From positions 62,001 through 126,000 of the forward strand of contig NZ_AAXW01000008.1 of assembly GCF_000169335.1 (NCBI RefSeq): a stretch of DNA of 64,000 nucleotides, in the 5' to 3' direction. This document shows, piece by piece, positions 27,071-35,989 of this stretch. The DNA is from Crocosphaera chwakensis CCY0110. Its GTDB lineage: Bacteria > Cyanobacteriota > Cyanobacteriia > Cyanobacteriales > Microcystaceae. The translations under genes were made by a program, and so were the position numbers. Within the stretch, counting starts at the first letter, position 1. Each line of letters opens with the position of its first letter. The notes beneath the pieces are model-generated. The model was not told the DNA's origin. It saw only the letters and a list, made by a program, of their open reading frames with translations, and did no database searches.

Positions 27071-27104
27071 TATCTATTTGTTATACTAAGTACCAAAAAA
27101 CGCC

Positions 27105-27842
27105 ATGAAGACTTTAATTCGTTGGAGTTTAACCCTCGGAATTCTGATAAATCCTCTTACTAATCTAAATTTCATCCAACCTGCAGCCGTCGTTGCTTTA
27201 CCTCAAAGGGAAATTGTCGAATTTTTATCGGGAGTCCCTGTTTATAGCTTACTCGATCAGCAAGGTTTACCCATTGGTCGTCAGTTAGACGATGGGAGTG
27301 TCATTACTCCTGTTTTCATGAGTCGCAACGAAGCACAAGCTTTTTTGAGAGAGTTAAAAGAAATTAATTCTCAGACAGCTGACTCTTATCGTATTCAAAT
27401 TCTTCCCTTGAGTCGTATTTACGAAATTGCCAGAGATACTTCAACTAATTCAAGCCGTCTTTTTCTTGATTATATTCCCAGCGCTCAAGAATTACGGACG
27501 GCTCGTGAATTAGTCACAGAAAAAGGGCAAAAGTATCCAGGGGATGTTCCTTTATATTTAGCTAAACTTGAATCAGATCAATCCTATTTGACCATCAAAC
27601 AAGAGGATCAAGAAGTTGTCCCTATTTTCTTTGAAAAGGCAACGATTGATCGATGGATTGAAACAGTTAGTCAAACTCGACCCGAATTAGGTCAGGATAT
27701 CAGTATTAATGTGATTTCTCTAAGTAGTTTAATTGCTAATTTAGAAAACAATGATAACGCTTTACTGAGAAGTTTACGCTTTTGGCCCTCTCAGGAAATG
27801 ATGAAAATTATCCGCTCTAATTCTGAGAATCAACTTCAATAA
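27105..27842 (+). CDS. Tic22-like family protein, second copy
   Basis: A 245-residue paralogue of the preceding gene. Both start with near-identical signal peptides (MKTLIRWS here, MKSLIRWS there) and share the order SGVPVYSL, FMSRNEAQAFL, YIPSAQELRTAR, VPLYLAKL and VPIFFEKA. The divergence between them is substantial, so the duplication is old. It is followed almost directly by prmC and may be cotranscribed with it. Confidence 0.83.
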   Translation: MKTLIRWSLTLGILINPLTNLNFIQPAAVVALPQREIVEFLSGVPVYSLLDQQGLPIGRQLDDGSVITPVFMSRNEAQAFLRELKEINSQTADSYRIQILPLSRIYEIARDTSTNSSRLFLDYIPSAQELRTARELVTEKGQKYPGDVPLYLAKLESDQSYLTIKQEDQEVVPIFFEKATIDRWIETVSQTRPELGQDISINVISLSSLIANLENNDNALLRSLRFWPSQEMMKIIRSNSENQLQ

Positions 27843-27850
27843 TATTGTTT

Positions 27851-28756
27851 ATGGACTCTCAAGGTACTATTTCAGGCCAAGAATTACAACAATGGTATGA
27901 TTGGGCAAAACAAGAAGCGGTGTCTGCTCATATCTCACCCTCGGAGGTAGACTGGTTTGTGTTGGCGATGACTCCATTGGATAGTTTATCTTTGCGTTTA
28001 GGGTTATTTAAAGAGCGATCGCAGATTCCTATCAATTGTCCCTTACCAAAATTAAGCCAATTATGGCAACGCCGGGTCAAAGAAAGAGTTCCTTTACAAT
28101 ATTTAGTCGGGATGACTCCCTGGCGACGTTTTAGTTTAAAAGTTTCCCCTGATGTCTTAATTCCTCGCCCTGAAACAGAATTAATCATTGATTTTGCTCT
28201 CAAAGCGGTTCAACACAGTCCTAACCCTCATTTATCATCTGGTCATTGGGTAGATTTAGGAACAGGAAGTGGTGCGATCGCCCTTGGTTTAGCGGACAGT
28301 TTTCCCCAAGCAACTATCCATGCTGTCGATACTAGCATCGAAGCGTTAACCATTGCCCAGGAAAATGCCCTAAAAGAAGGCTTTTCTTCTCAAATTCATT
28401 TATATCAAGGATCGTGGTGGACTCCCTTACAACATCTTCAAGGACAAGTTAGCGCGATGGTTTCTAACCCTCCCTATATCCCCACTTCCTTATTATCTCA
28501 ACTACAACCAGAAGTGAAAGAACATGAACCCATACTCGCCTTGGATGGGGGACATGAAGGGTTCGATGCGATTAATTATCTCATTGATACTTCCCCTAAT
28601 TATCTCATTTCAGGGGGCATTTTTTTAGTAGAAATGATGGCCGGACAAGGAGAGAAAATCTCAAAATTATTACAAGAATCTTCCCGCTATCAAGACATTA
28701 ATCTTTTACCCGATCTAGCAGGAATTGCCCGCTTTGCCTTGGCTTATCGTTGTTAA
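27851..28756 (+). CDS. prmC: Peptide chain release factor N5-glutamine methyltransferase
   Basis: PrmC methylates the GGQ glutamine of release factors. The 301 residues have an N-terminal helical recognition domain, then the class I methyltransferase with VDLGTGSGAIALGLA (SAM loop) and the catalytic NPPY motif in VSNPPYIP. RPETELIIDF is the conserved inter-domain motif. I chose the ATG at 27851; a TTG two codons earlier is possible. The gap to the second Tic22-like gene is only 8 bp. Confidence 0.93.
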   Translation: MDSQGTISGQELQQWYDWAKQEAVSAHISPSEVDWFVLAMTPLDSLSLRLGLFKERSQIPINCPLPKLSQLWQRRVKERVPLQYLVGMTPWRRFSLKVSPDVLIPRPETELIIDFALKAVQHSPNPHLSSGHWVDLGTGSGAIALGLADSFPQATIHAVDTSIEALTIAQENALKEGFSSQIHLYQGSWWTPLQHLQGQVSAMVSNPPYIPTSLLSQLQPEVKEHEPILALDGGHEGFDAINYLIDTSPNYLISGGIFLVEMMAGQGEKISKLLQESSRYQDINLLPDLAGIARFALAYRC

Positions 28757-29086
28757 AAATAATAATTAAGTACCTAAAGTTAATTAATTGCACACTCGCT
28801 TCAAGTCGGGGAACCCGCCCAACTCGCTGAATCGCTTTTTGAGGTAAATAGGTATAAGCGATCAAGCCACCAAGACAATCATCGACATCACAGAAAACTT
28901 CAGTAAGATCGAGACGAGATTTTATATCCATAGCACCAGACCTTGAGGAATACTACTTCCAGCATAGGTCTGGTGTTCTCTGTTGGCCACAAAATTCTCG
29001 TCGAACTCACGTTAAATTTAGGTGAGCATTAGCCCACCTATAAAATGTCAGTTACTGAGTTAGAAATCTAACTAAAAAGATTAAAC
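28757..29086. other. Noncoding gap with a possible IS remnant and a hairpin
   Basis: A minus-strand ORF starting at 28931 (MDIKSRLDLTEVFCDVDDC) looks like the N-terminus of an IS982-type transposase, but then runs into unrelated sequence and overlaps prmC. Just outside it, CACCAGACCT (28934-28943) and AGGTCTGGTG (28966-28975) form a perfect 10-bp inverted repeat. I read the region as debris of a small mobile element rather than a gene. Confidence 0.35.
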
Positions 29087-29530
29087 CTAACTATTCTTAT
29101 CTTTAGACGGTGTGGTTAAAATTTCCCAAGCAGCTTTGGCCGCTTCATTAAGGCGATCGCCGAAACTACTCACCTCTTTAACCACACTATTCCATTCTTT
29201 AACCACACTCTCCCAATCTTTTTCTACCTCCGTTTGAATGTACTTAACCGCCTCATCAATGCGATGAGGATCAAAGAGTTTTCGTTCTTCGATATCTTGA
29301 CGAATGCGCCGAACTGTGTCTAAATAGTTCTCACGGGCTAATTCTCCCGCCTCTTTTGCTTCGGTTAAGGCTTTACTTCTAATGGCCTCAATCAGTGCAG
29401 TAGTTTCTTGTTGAATCTCACTAGGGGTTTTAGAGGAGTCTTCGGAAACGACTTCAGGAGTAATCGCTGTTTCTTCAGTGTCTGTGGGAGTAATTGCACT
29501 TTCTTTAGGTACTTGAGATTCGGTAGTCAT
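29087..29530 (-). CDS. Hypothetical acidic coiled-coil protein
   Basis: A 147-residue soluble protein. The first 45 residues are Ser/Thr/Glu-rich and probably disordered. The remainder is strongly helical and amphipathic (LARENYLDTVRRIRQDIEERK, WESVVKEWNSVVKEV), suggestive of coiled coil or membrane-surface binding. No family recognised. It lies downstream of the LOV-GGDEF gene on the same strand, 57 bp away, so it could belong to that transcript. Confidence 0.6.
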   Translation of the reverse strand: MTTESQVPKESAITPTDTEETAITPEVVSEDSSKTPSEIQQETTALIEAIRSKALTEAKEAGELARENYLDTVRRIRQDIEERKLFDPHRIDEAVKYIQTEVEKDWESVVKEWNSVVKEVSSFGDRLNEAAKAAWEILTTPSKDKNS

Positions 29531-29586
29531 CTTAAATTTTCCTCCTGGGTAACTCTTTACATTACACTTACATTGTTACACAGGGA

Positions 29587-31038
29587 TCAAGAGGTCTGTT
29601 TGTCCACACCTTTGAGGCGATCGCGTCCTTGTTTTTTAGCCTTAAATAACGCTTCATCTACCTGATCCACAAAGCAGGTGGCCTTTGTTTCCAAAGAAGG
29701 ATTAATAGTTCCAACCCCTAAACTCATGGTGACATAGGGTTTAACATCAGAAGCTTTATGAGGCATCTTTAATTGGTGCAGGGAGTCTAAAATTCTTTGA
29801 GCAACTTGTTTTGCTCCTTCATAGGGAGTATCAGGTAGGATTACGGCAAATTCTTCTCCCCCGTAACGGGCGACTAAATCAGCCGGTCTTAAGGTGGCTT
29901 GGGCGATAGTTGCTGCCACTTTCTTTAAACAATCATCACCGCCTAGATGCCCATACTCATCATTATAGCGTTTAAAGTAATCAATATCTCCCAAGATTAG
30001 GGATAAAGGTTTTTTCTCTCTAGTCAAACGCTTCCATTCTTGTTCTAACGTCTCATCAAAACAGCGTCGATTAGCCACTTCTGTCAACCCATCCATATTA
30101 GCTAAACGATATAATTTTTGGTTCAGTTCATGCAATTCCCGATTCATTTTTTGTAGAGACGCTTCATATCTCTGTTGCTCTTCATTGGCTCTTTTTTTAT
30201 CAGTAACATCCGTTTGTACGCCCACATAATAAATAATTTTATCTGATTCATCTTTAATGGGAGATAAAGATAGTTCATTCCAAAATAATGAACCATCTTT
30301 ACGATAGTTTCTTAGTGTAATATGACAATTTTCTCCGTGGTAAAGACAATGACGTATTTGCTCAAGTTGAGGTTGTTTATGATCACTTCCTTGTAAAAAA
30401 CGACAATTTTTTCCTTTCACTTCTTCAAAGAAATACCCTGTCATTACTTCAAATCCTGGATTAACATAGATAATTGGATAATCAGAAGTGGTTGCATCTG
30501 TAATAATGATACCATTATTAGTTGCAGCGATCGCTTGATACAAGAAGTAAGATTCCAGTGGCATTTGTTGATGAAATTTCTGAGAAACTTCTACTAATTT
30601 TAATTTTGGTTCTAAAAAATTATTCTTTTCTTGTAATCGTTTTATTTTTAAACTAATATTAATTTGGTTCTTTATTATCGCCAATAATTCTTCTTGTCGA
30701 TAAGGTTTAATAATATAATCAATTGCTCCTACTTCTAAAGCTTTTACTTTTCCGCCAATTTCATCAAAATCACTTAAAAAAATAACAGGAATATTAGCAG
30801 TTTCTTCTTTTTCTTTAAATTTTCTACATAGGTCATAACTATTGAGTTTATCTAAATTAGTTCCTAATAAAATCAAATCAGGAATTTCTGTTTCTACTGC
30901 AATTAAAGCCATTTCACCATCAATAGCTTGTCTAACTTGATAGTCTTGATTTTCAATAATTTTAGATAATAATTTTAAACTGTCTACTTGATGATCGGCG
31001 ATCAGAATATCTGCTTTTTTTTTATTTTTTAGAGTCAT
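29587..31038 (-). CDS. LOV-domain diguanylate cyclase with a degenerate receiver
   Basis: A 483-residue protein with three domains. The receiver (about 8-125) has Gly59 where the phospho-acceptor Asp should be (DLILLGTNL) and a DH pair instead of two acids, so it probably cannot be phosphorylated, although Lys111 remains. The PAS domain (about 165-285) is a LOV photoreceptor: GKNCRFLQG with adduct Cys212, NYRKDG, FWN and GVQTDVT are the expected flavin-contact motifs. The GGDEF domain has GGEEF at 393-397 and the inhibitory site RPAD at 384-387. The likely role is blue-light-controlled c-di-GMP synthesis. Its start overlaps the upstream kinase gene by 17 bp, so the two are translationally coupled. 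Confidence 0.9.
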   Translation of the reverse strand: MTLKNKKKADILIADHQVDSLKLLSKIIENQDYQVRQAIDGEMALIAVETEIPDLILLGTNLDKLNSYDLCRKFKEKEETANIPVIFLSDFDEIGGKVKALEVGAIDYIIKPYRQEELLAIIKNQINISLKIKRLQEKNNFLEPKLKLVEVSQKFHQQMPLESYFLYQAIAATNNGIIITDATTSDYPIIYVNPGFEVMTGYFFEEVKGKNCRFLQGSDHKQPQLEQIRHCLYHGENCHITLRNYRKDGSLFWNELSLSPIKDESDKIIYYVGVQTDVTDKKRANEEQQRYEASLQKMNRELHELNQKLYRLANMDGLTEVANRRCFDETLEQEWKRLTREKKPLSLILGDIDYFKRYNDEYGHLGGDDCLKKVAATIAQATLRPADLVARYGGEEFAVILPDTPYEGAKQVAQRILDSLHQLKMPHKASDVKPYVTMSLGVGTINPSLETKATCFVDQVDEALFKAKKQGRDRLKGVDKQTS

Positions 31039-33592
31039 AATTAATTAATGGTTTAATAATTTGTATAATTTCACGATAATTAAAATTATCAATTAATTCC
31101 ATCATACTTAGTATAACTGAAGAATTATTATCAGGAATATGTCGAATTAAGTCTTGTAAAATACGACCGTTTCCTGAACTAGCAGCCCAATAAACTTGCT
31201 CAAGCCATTGTGAAGACATCATTTCTAAAGCAGAAGAGTTTAGATTTTTAACAATTGTTCCTGTCGTAATTGTTTCGATATCTTCATATTCATAATAGTA
31301 ATTAACTCCTAAATAATGATTAATTTTTTCTAAAATTAACTCAATTGCAAATGGTTTATAAAGACAATCGTCACAATACAATTGTAATTCGTCAACTTGA
31401 TTATTTTCTATTTTTCCTGATGCTACCCCAATAATAATAGTTTTACCTAGTGATTGAAAACATTTGATATTCATCCAATCACTATTCTTCTGTAATAAGA
31501 GCATTTGAGTATCGATAAAAATTAAATGGGGATGCCAATTGTTTACTATAATTAAAGTATCTTCTTGGTTAGTTGATTCTTTTACGTTAAAACCGATAGG
31601 TCTTAAAAAGTTGATTAATAATTCTCGACTTTCAATCTGATCGTCAACAATTAAAATACGATAATTTGGTTCATCATTTGCAATACTAACTATTTTTTTA
31701 CTTTTAGACGTTATGTGAATTTCTTCCGGTTTAGGAATAGTGACCGGTATATGAAATTGAAGAATTGTCCCCCTACCTAATTGACTTTTTAGGTAAATTT
31801 TTCCACCCATTAAACTAATTAATTTACGGGTAATAGATAATCCTAAACCAACTCCCTTATTTTCTTTCCATCTAAAAAAAGGTTTAAATACTTTTTTTTG
31901 AATTTCTATAGGAATACCATTTCCATGATCTTCTATTTCAATCCAAAGATTTTTTTTAAAACTATTATAATCGATATCATTATCTAAAAGCCAAGCCTGA
32001 TTATCACAAAATAGCCTAATAGTGATAACACCTTTGTAACTAAATTTAACAGCATTATCTAGCAGGTTAATCAGAATTTTTGTCAGCTTATTTTCGTCTA
32101 GTTTTATATATTGAGAAACTTCTGAATCAATATAATACTTTAATTTTACTTGTTTTGCCTTTGCTTGCTGATCATATTGCTTTAAAACACTAATAACTAA
32201 ATTTTTTAAATTCACAACATTATACTGAATAGATATTTCTTCTGATGTTAGCTTATAAAACTCTAATATTTGATTAAATAATTTTAATAAATATTGACTA
32301 TTTTCGTGTATCATTTTAAAGCTATTTTGCTCTTTTTTTGTTAAGCTACTATTTTGAGTCAATACATCTAAAGATCCCAAGATATTATTTAATGGTACTC
32401 GCAATTCATGATTAATTTTATCTAGAATTTGATTTTTTTCTTCATTAGCTTTTTCTAGTTCTTTAGTTCTTTGCTTAACGATATTTTCTAATTCCTCAGT
32501 TGTTTTCATTAAAGCATTAGTTCTTTCTGCAACAACTTTTTCTATATGATTTTTCTCTGATAATGTCTTCCATAAATAATTTGTTATTAATGTAGTTAAG
32601 CCTAATCCTAAGAAAAAAACAAAAGTAGATTTTATTATCATATTTTTTTTATTGAATTGAGGAATTATTGTAATAAACCATTGATGATCTGCTATCATTA
32701 CTTCATGTTGACATGGTAATATTTTTCTGCAACTTAATGGGATTGGAAATAGAATGGCTTTCGTGGTACTTGTTTGTTTTGTTTTAGCATCAAAATTTAT
32801 AAAAACACTATTGTCTTGTAACTTTTTTGTATTACTAATATAAAAAGTATGATTAAGAAAAGATGAATTATTTAATATCGTTTTAATTACATCTTCTATT
32901 TGATAAACTGTATAAACAATTCCCTTAAATTCTTGACGACGCTCTTGAATATTTTTAGGATAACTTTCTCGACGATAAACGGGATAATATAACATAAATC
33001 CTTGTTCCCCATTAATTAAGGCAATTGGCTGACTAGAAGTAATTTCTCCTGTATCTCTTGCTTTTTCCAAAGGACTATTTAATACTTCATCTGAACTTAA
33101 GTCTAGACCAATAACGGATTCATAATTTTTTTTAGGTTCACCATAGGTTACTGGAAAATACTCAGTCCTATTATCAAGATTACTCCCATTTTTTGCCCAA
33201 ATTATAAAATTACTAAACCCAGAAGTTTTCATTTTTTTTTCATAAAAAAAACGTTCTTGTTGAGAAATTTTTGGAACCCAAGCTATCCCTAAAATTTCTG
33301 AATATTCGTTTAAAAAGTTCTGAGTGAAAACCTGAAAGTCTTGACGAGTTACTAGGTCTGAAGCCTCATAAAATGCTCCTAATGTGTTGGTAATATTAGT
33401 ATATTCTTGAATTTGTTTTTGTAAATGTTCAACTAAATAATTTCCTGGTTTTTCAAAACTTTTTTTAAACCTATCAATTTCCGAAGACCAATGTATCAAA
33501 GCAATAAAAATTGAAAGTCCTCCCCCTATTAAAATACTAATCAGTAGAGGAAGATACAAAGAGAGATGACGAGAGGAAAAAGGAAATTTCAT
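31022..33592 (-). CDS. CHASE-domain hybrid histidine kinase
   Basis: An 856-residue membrane kinase. A first membrane helix (about 11-34) is followed by a CHASE extracytoplasmic sensor (about 75-235), then a second membrane helix (FVFFLGLGLTTLITNYLW, near 325-342) and a coiled linker. HisKA contains the phospho-acceptor His in INHELRVPLN; HATPase has LLDNAVKFS, EDHGNGI and GVGLGLS. A C-terminal receiver has VDDQ, phospho-acceptor Asp in IFIDTQM and the Lys of CLYKPF. CHASE domains sense small extracellular molecules; the ligand here is unknown. It overlaps the LOV-GGDEF gene, pointing to one signalling unit. Confidence 0.88.
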   Translation of the reverse strand: MKFPFSSRHLSLYLPLLISILIGGGLSIFIALIHWSSEIDRFKKSFEKPGNYLVEHLQKQIQEYTNITNTLGAFYEASDLVTRQDFQVFTQNFLNEYSEILGIAWVPKISQQERFFYEKKMKTSGFSNFIIWAKNGSNLDNRTEYFPVTYGEPKKNYESVIGLDLSSDEVLNSPLEKARDTGEITSSQPIALINGEQGFMLYYPVYRRESYPKNIQERRQEFKGIVYTVYQIEDVIKTILNNSSFLNHTFYISNTKKLQDNSVFINFDAKTKQTSTTKAILFPIPLSCRKILPCQHEVMIADHQWFITIIPQFNKKNMIIKSTFVFFLGLGLTTLITNYLWKTLSEKNHIEKVVAERTNALMKTTEELENIVKQRTKELEKANEEKNQILDKINHELRVPLNNILGSLDVLTQNSSLTKKEQNSFKMIHENSQYLLKLFNQILEFYKLTSEEISIQYNVVNLKNLVISVLKQYDQQAKAKQVKLKYYIDSEVSQYIKLDENKLTKILINLLDNAVKFSYKGVITIRLFCDNQAWLLDNDIDYNSFKKNLWIEIEDHGNGIPIEIQKKVFKPFFRWKENKGVGLGLSITRKLISLMGGKIYLKSQLGRGTILQFHIPVTIPKPEEIHITSKSKKIVSIANDEPNYRILIVDDQIESRELLINFLRPIGFNVKESTNQEDTLIIVNNWHPHLIFIDTQMLLLQKNSDWMNIKCFQSLGKTIIIGVASGKIENNQVDELQLYCDDCLYKPFAIELILEKINHYLGVNYYYEYEDIETITTGTIVKNLNSSALEMMSSQWLEQVYWAASSGNGRILQDLIRHIPDNNSSVILSMMELIDNFNYREIIQIIKPLINYDSKK

Positions 33593-33950
33593 CAGCAGGA
33601 ACTACTAATATAAAAAGTAAAGGCAATGCAATAACTCTAATGGGATAACTTTAATTCTATTGTTGAAAAATAGTAAAAATTGGGTCTATCATATAGGCTA
33701 ACTTATAGAAATGAAGATAGTTTCAGTAAACCTACGGGTTTCTGCCGATCTTTACTTATATACGAATACCTAATTTTACTAATTTACACAGTCAGAAGAC
33801 TTATATCTCTCATTCAAACTAAACAAAGGACAAGATATTAATCCTATCGTTTTCATGGTAGTTCATTAGTCTTCCCTTGTTTGTAAAGTTTATTTATATT
33901 ATATTAAGAGTGGTAACTTAAATTTTAAAAAGTACATAAGAGGATCTTTT
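33593..33950. other. 358-bp divergent promoter gap
   Basis: AT-rich noncoding sequence between the CHASE kinase and psb34, expected to carry both promoters. A small perfect stem (AAACC/GGTTT) lies near 33730. On the minus strand TTTACAAA near 33880 resembles one half of the RpaB-type HLR1 motif, but no second half is correctly spaced. No ORF seen. Confidence 0.35.
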
Positions 33951-34139
33951 ATGCCCTATACCACAGAAGAAGGCGGACGCTTAAACAACTTTGCAGTAGA
34001 ACCCAAGGTTTATGAAGCTAAGCCTCCTAGCCCCTCTCAACAACGTAACTATATTATCTTGGGAGTTGGCGCTGTATTGTTAGTCGGTGGCTTGCTTACC
34101 GTTGCTGTTTATGCTTCCTCCAATGCTGGTGTTAGCTAA
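33951..34139 (+). CDS. psb34: Photosystem II assembly protein Psb34
   Basis: A 62-residue single-pass thylakoid protein. The N-terminal half (YTTEEGGRLNNFAVEPKVYEA) resembles the conserved segment seen in Hlip-type proteins, and a membrane helix follows (YIILGVGAVLLVGGLLTVAVY). This matches the cyanobacterial Psb34 family (Synechocystis ssl1498), which binds photosystem II assembly intermediates. It is a single-gene unit with its own terminator-like hairpin downstream. Confidence 0.85.
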   Translation: MPYTTEEGGRLNNFAVEPKVYEAKPPSPSQQRNYIILGVGAVLLVGGLLTVAVYASSNAGVS

Positions 34140-34173
34140 ATGAATTAACAAAACTAATTTATATTAAAATAAG

Positions 34174-34193
34174 GGGTCAACAGCAGTTGACCC
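34174..34193. terminator. Hairpin between psb34 and folE
   Basis: GGGTCAAC (34174-34181) and GTTGACCC (34186-34193) form a perfect 8-bp stem with a 4-base loop, placed between two convergent genes. A good candidate for a bidirectional terminator. Confidence 0.6.
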
Positions 34194-34217
34194 TTCATCG
34201 TTTAATCCATCAATTCT

Positions 34218-34937
34218 CTAAAAGAATTTTGGTTGATGACGAATTAAATTGAGAAACTCTTCACGAGTTTTTTGTTCTTCATCAAATTCGCCAATCATAG
34301 CACTGGTAACTGTCCAAGATCCTGGCTTTTGAACCCCACGCATGACCATACACATATGACTGGCTTCCATTACTACCGCAACGCCACGGGGTTCTAAAAT
34401 TTCTTGGATGGCTTCAGCAATTTGACGAGTGAGACGCTCTTGCACCTGTAAGCGACGAGAATACATTTCAACAATGCGAGCCAACTTACTCAAGCCGACT
34501 ACTTTTTGGTTAGGAATGTAAGCCACATGAGCTTGTCCCATAAAGGGTAACATATGATGTTCACAGAGACTAAAGAAATTGATATCTCGAACTAACACCA
34601 TTTCGTTATGTCCCTCATCAAAAATGGCTCCATTGACCAACTCTTCTAGGGACTGATTATAGCCTTGAGTCAAGAATTTCATGGCTTCTGCAACCCGTTT
34701 CGGGGTTTTAAGTAACCCTTCACGCTCAGGATCTTCTCCCACTGCTTCTAACATGGTATAAACCGCTTCTTTCATTTTCTCGGTGCTTTCATCAGAAGTG
34801 GGCTGAATTTTCGCCTGTTGTCCATTATGGGTGTTGCGATCTGGTCTACTGGCTACCCGATCTACTAAATTGGGATTAAGCACGTTAGAACCATTAGACT
34901 GACGAAAGTTGGAGCCGTTGGAGGAAGCTATTGTCAT
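34218..34937 (-). CDS. folE: GTP cyclohydrolase I
   Basis: FolE converts GTP to dihydroneopterin triphosphate at the head of folate and pterin synthesis. The 239 residues contain the Zn site CEHHMLPF and the later Cys in ASHMCMVMRGV, plus the active-site signature SKLARIVEMYSRRLQVQERLT. An extra 50-residue polar N-terminal tail, rich in Asn and Ser, is typical of several cyanobacterial copies. It follows a short-chain dehydrogenase gene by 27 bp and is probably cotranscribed with it. That neighbour could act on pterins, but this is speculative. Confidence 0.95.
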   Translation of the reverse strand: MTIASSNGSNFRQSNGSNVLNPNLVDRVASRPDRNTHNGQQAKIQPTSDESTEKMKEAVYTMLEAVGEDPEREGLLKTPKRVAEAMKFLTQGYNQSLEELVNGAIFDEGHNEMVLVRDINFFSLCEHHMLPFMGQAHVAYIPNQKVVGLSKLARIVEMYSRRLQVQERLTRQIAEAIQEILEPRGVAVVMEASHMCMVMRGVQKPGSWTVTSAMIGEFDEEQKTREEFLNLIRHQPKFF

Positions 34938-34964
34938 AGTAATAAAAAAACGCTGATCTTGGGA

Positions 34965-35693
34965 TTAAAGAGTTCCAGCACTAGGTAAAATGGTTAAATC
35001 TTCAATGACGGCTTCGGCTGGTAATAAGACCGCTTGAAGAATGGTTTGCGCCACGAGATCAGGGGTTAGCATGGCACTACGATCAAAGTCAGCTTGTACC
35101 GTGTCTGTGTCCCAAATTGATGTATTAACCGCACCAGGAGAAATTGTCACCACACGAATGCCATGACTGCGTTCTTCGGCCGCTAATACTTTAGAAAAAG
35201 ACAGTAACGCTGCTTTGCTCACAGAATAAGCTCCCCACTCTGGGAAAACTTGAGTGGCAGCAATGGAAGCAACATTAATAATGGTTCCTTTTTTCTGCTC
35301 TCGCATCTGGGGTAAAACCCCTTGCACACATTGAAAAACGCTGGTTAAGTTCAAATTGATAACCTGTTGCCAGTCTGCTAAGGAAGTTTCCCCTAGTAAA
35401 TTGGTGTAGCCCATTCCTGCGTTATTGACTATAATATCGATGTTGCCAAAATCCCTAACAATTTCCTTAATCTTTGCTGGAATTTTGGTTAATTCTATTA
35501 AGTCCATAACATAGGGTTTGGCCTTTACTCCTTCTTGGGTACAAGCTTGAGCAACCGTCTCTAGAGCATCTGGAGAACGGCTAACTAAAGCTATATTAAT
35601 CCCTGCTTGAGCAAAGGCTAAACTGGTTGCTTTGCCAATACCACTACTTGCTCCTGTAATGATGGCGTTTAGTTGACTTGAAGAAGAATTCAT
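34965..35693 (-). CDS. Short-chain dehydrogenase/reductase
   Basis: A 242-residue classical SDR. The nucleotide-binding TGASSGIG (about 14-21), the NNAG motif (about 90-93), the catalytic Ser in NVASIAA and the YxxxK pair in YSVSKAALL are all present. The residues after the first glycine-rich motif (SRS) suggest NADPH preference. The substrate is unknown. It sits 27 bp upstream of folE on the same strand. Confidence 0.88.
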   Translation of the reverse strand: MNSSSSQLNAIITGASSGIGKATSLAFAQAGINIALVSRSPDALETVAQACTQEGVKAKPYVMDLIELTKIPAKIKEIVRDFGNIDIIVNNAGMGYTNLLGETSLADWQQVINLNLTSVFQCVQGVLPQMREQKKGTIINVASIAATQVFPEWGAYSVSKAALLSFSKVLAAEERSHGIRVVTISPGAVNTSIWDTDTVQADFDRSAMLTPDLVAQTILQAVLLPAEAVIEDLTILPSAGTL

Positions 35694-35920
35694 GGTATTA
35701 TTGGCTTTCTATATTCAAATCTCAGCACTCTTGAGAGCATCATAGATAATTGGTAAGGGCTTGCGTTAAAGTTTTAGGAACTAAAACGACGGGATTACCC
35801 CATAGTTAGATCAGAAAATGTCTGATTTTTTTTAGAAGATAGTCCCCTTAGGCAAAGCCTCAGTAACATCTACGGTGTTTTTAATGTTTTGTTACAAAAG
35901 TTTACCTAATCAATTATAAC

Positions 35921-35948
35921 ATCCCTCGGTCAATTCTTAACGAGGGAT
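35921..35948 (-). terminator. Hairpin downstream of accA
   Basis: ATCCCTCG (35921-35928) and CGAGGGAT (35941-35948) give a perfect 8-bp stem, loop 12 bases, located 42 bp beyond the accA stop on its strand. It is AT-rich beyond the stem, consistent with a terminator. Confidence 0.5.
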
Positions 35949-35989
35949 CGCAAAAATCAATGGTTTTGCCTATGATCCCCGATGAAAAA

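Noticed and set aside
33860..33900. HLR1 (RpaB) site upstream of psb34
   Set aside because: Only one half-site (TTTACAAA on the minus strand) is present; no second half lies at the required spacing.
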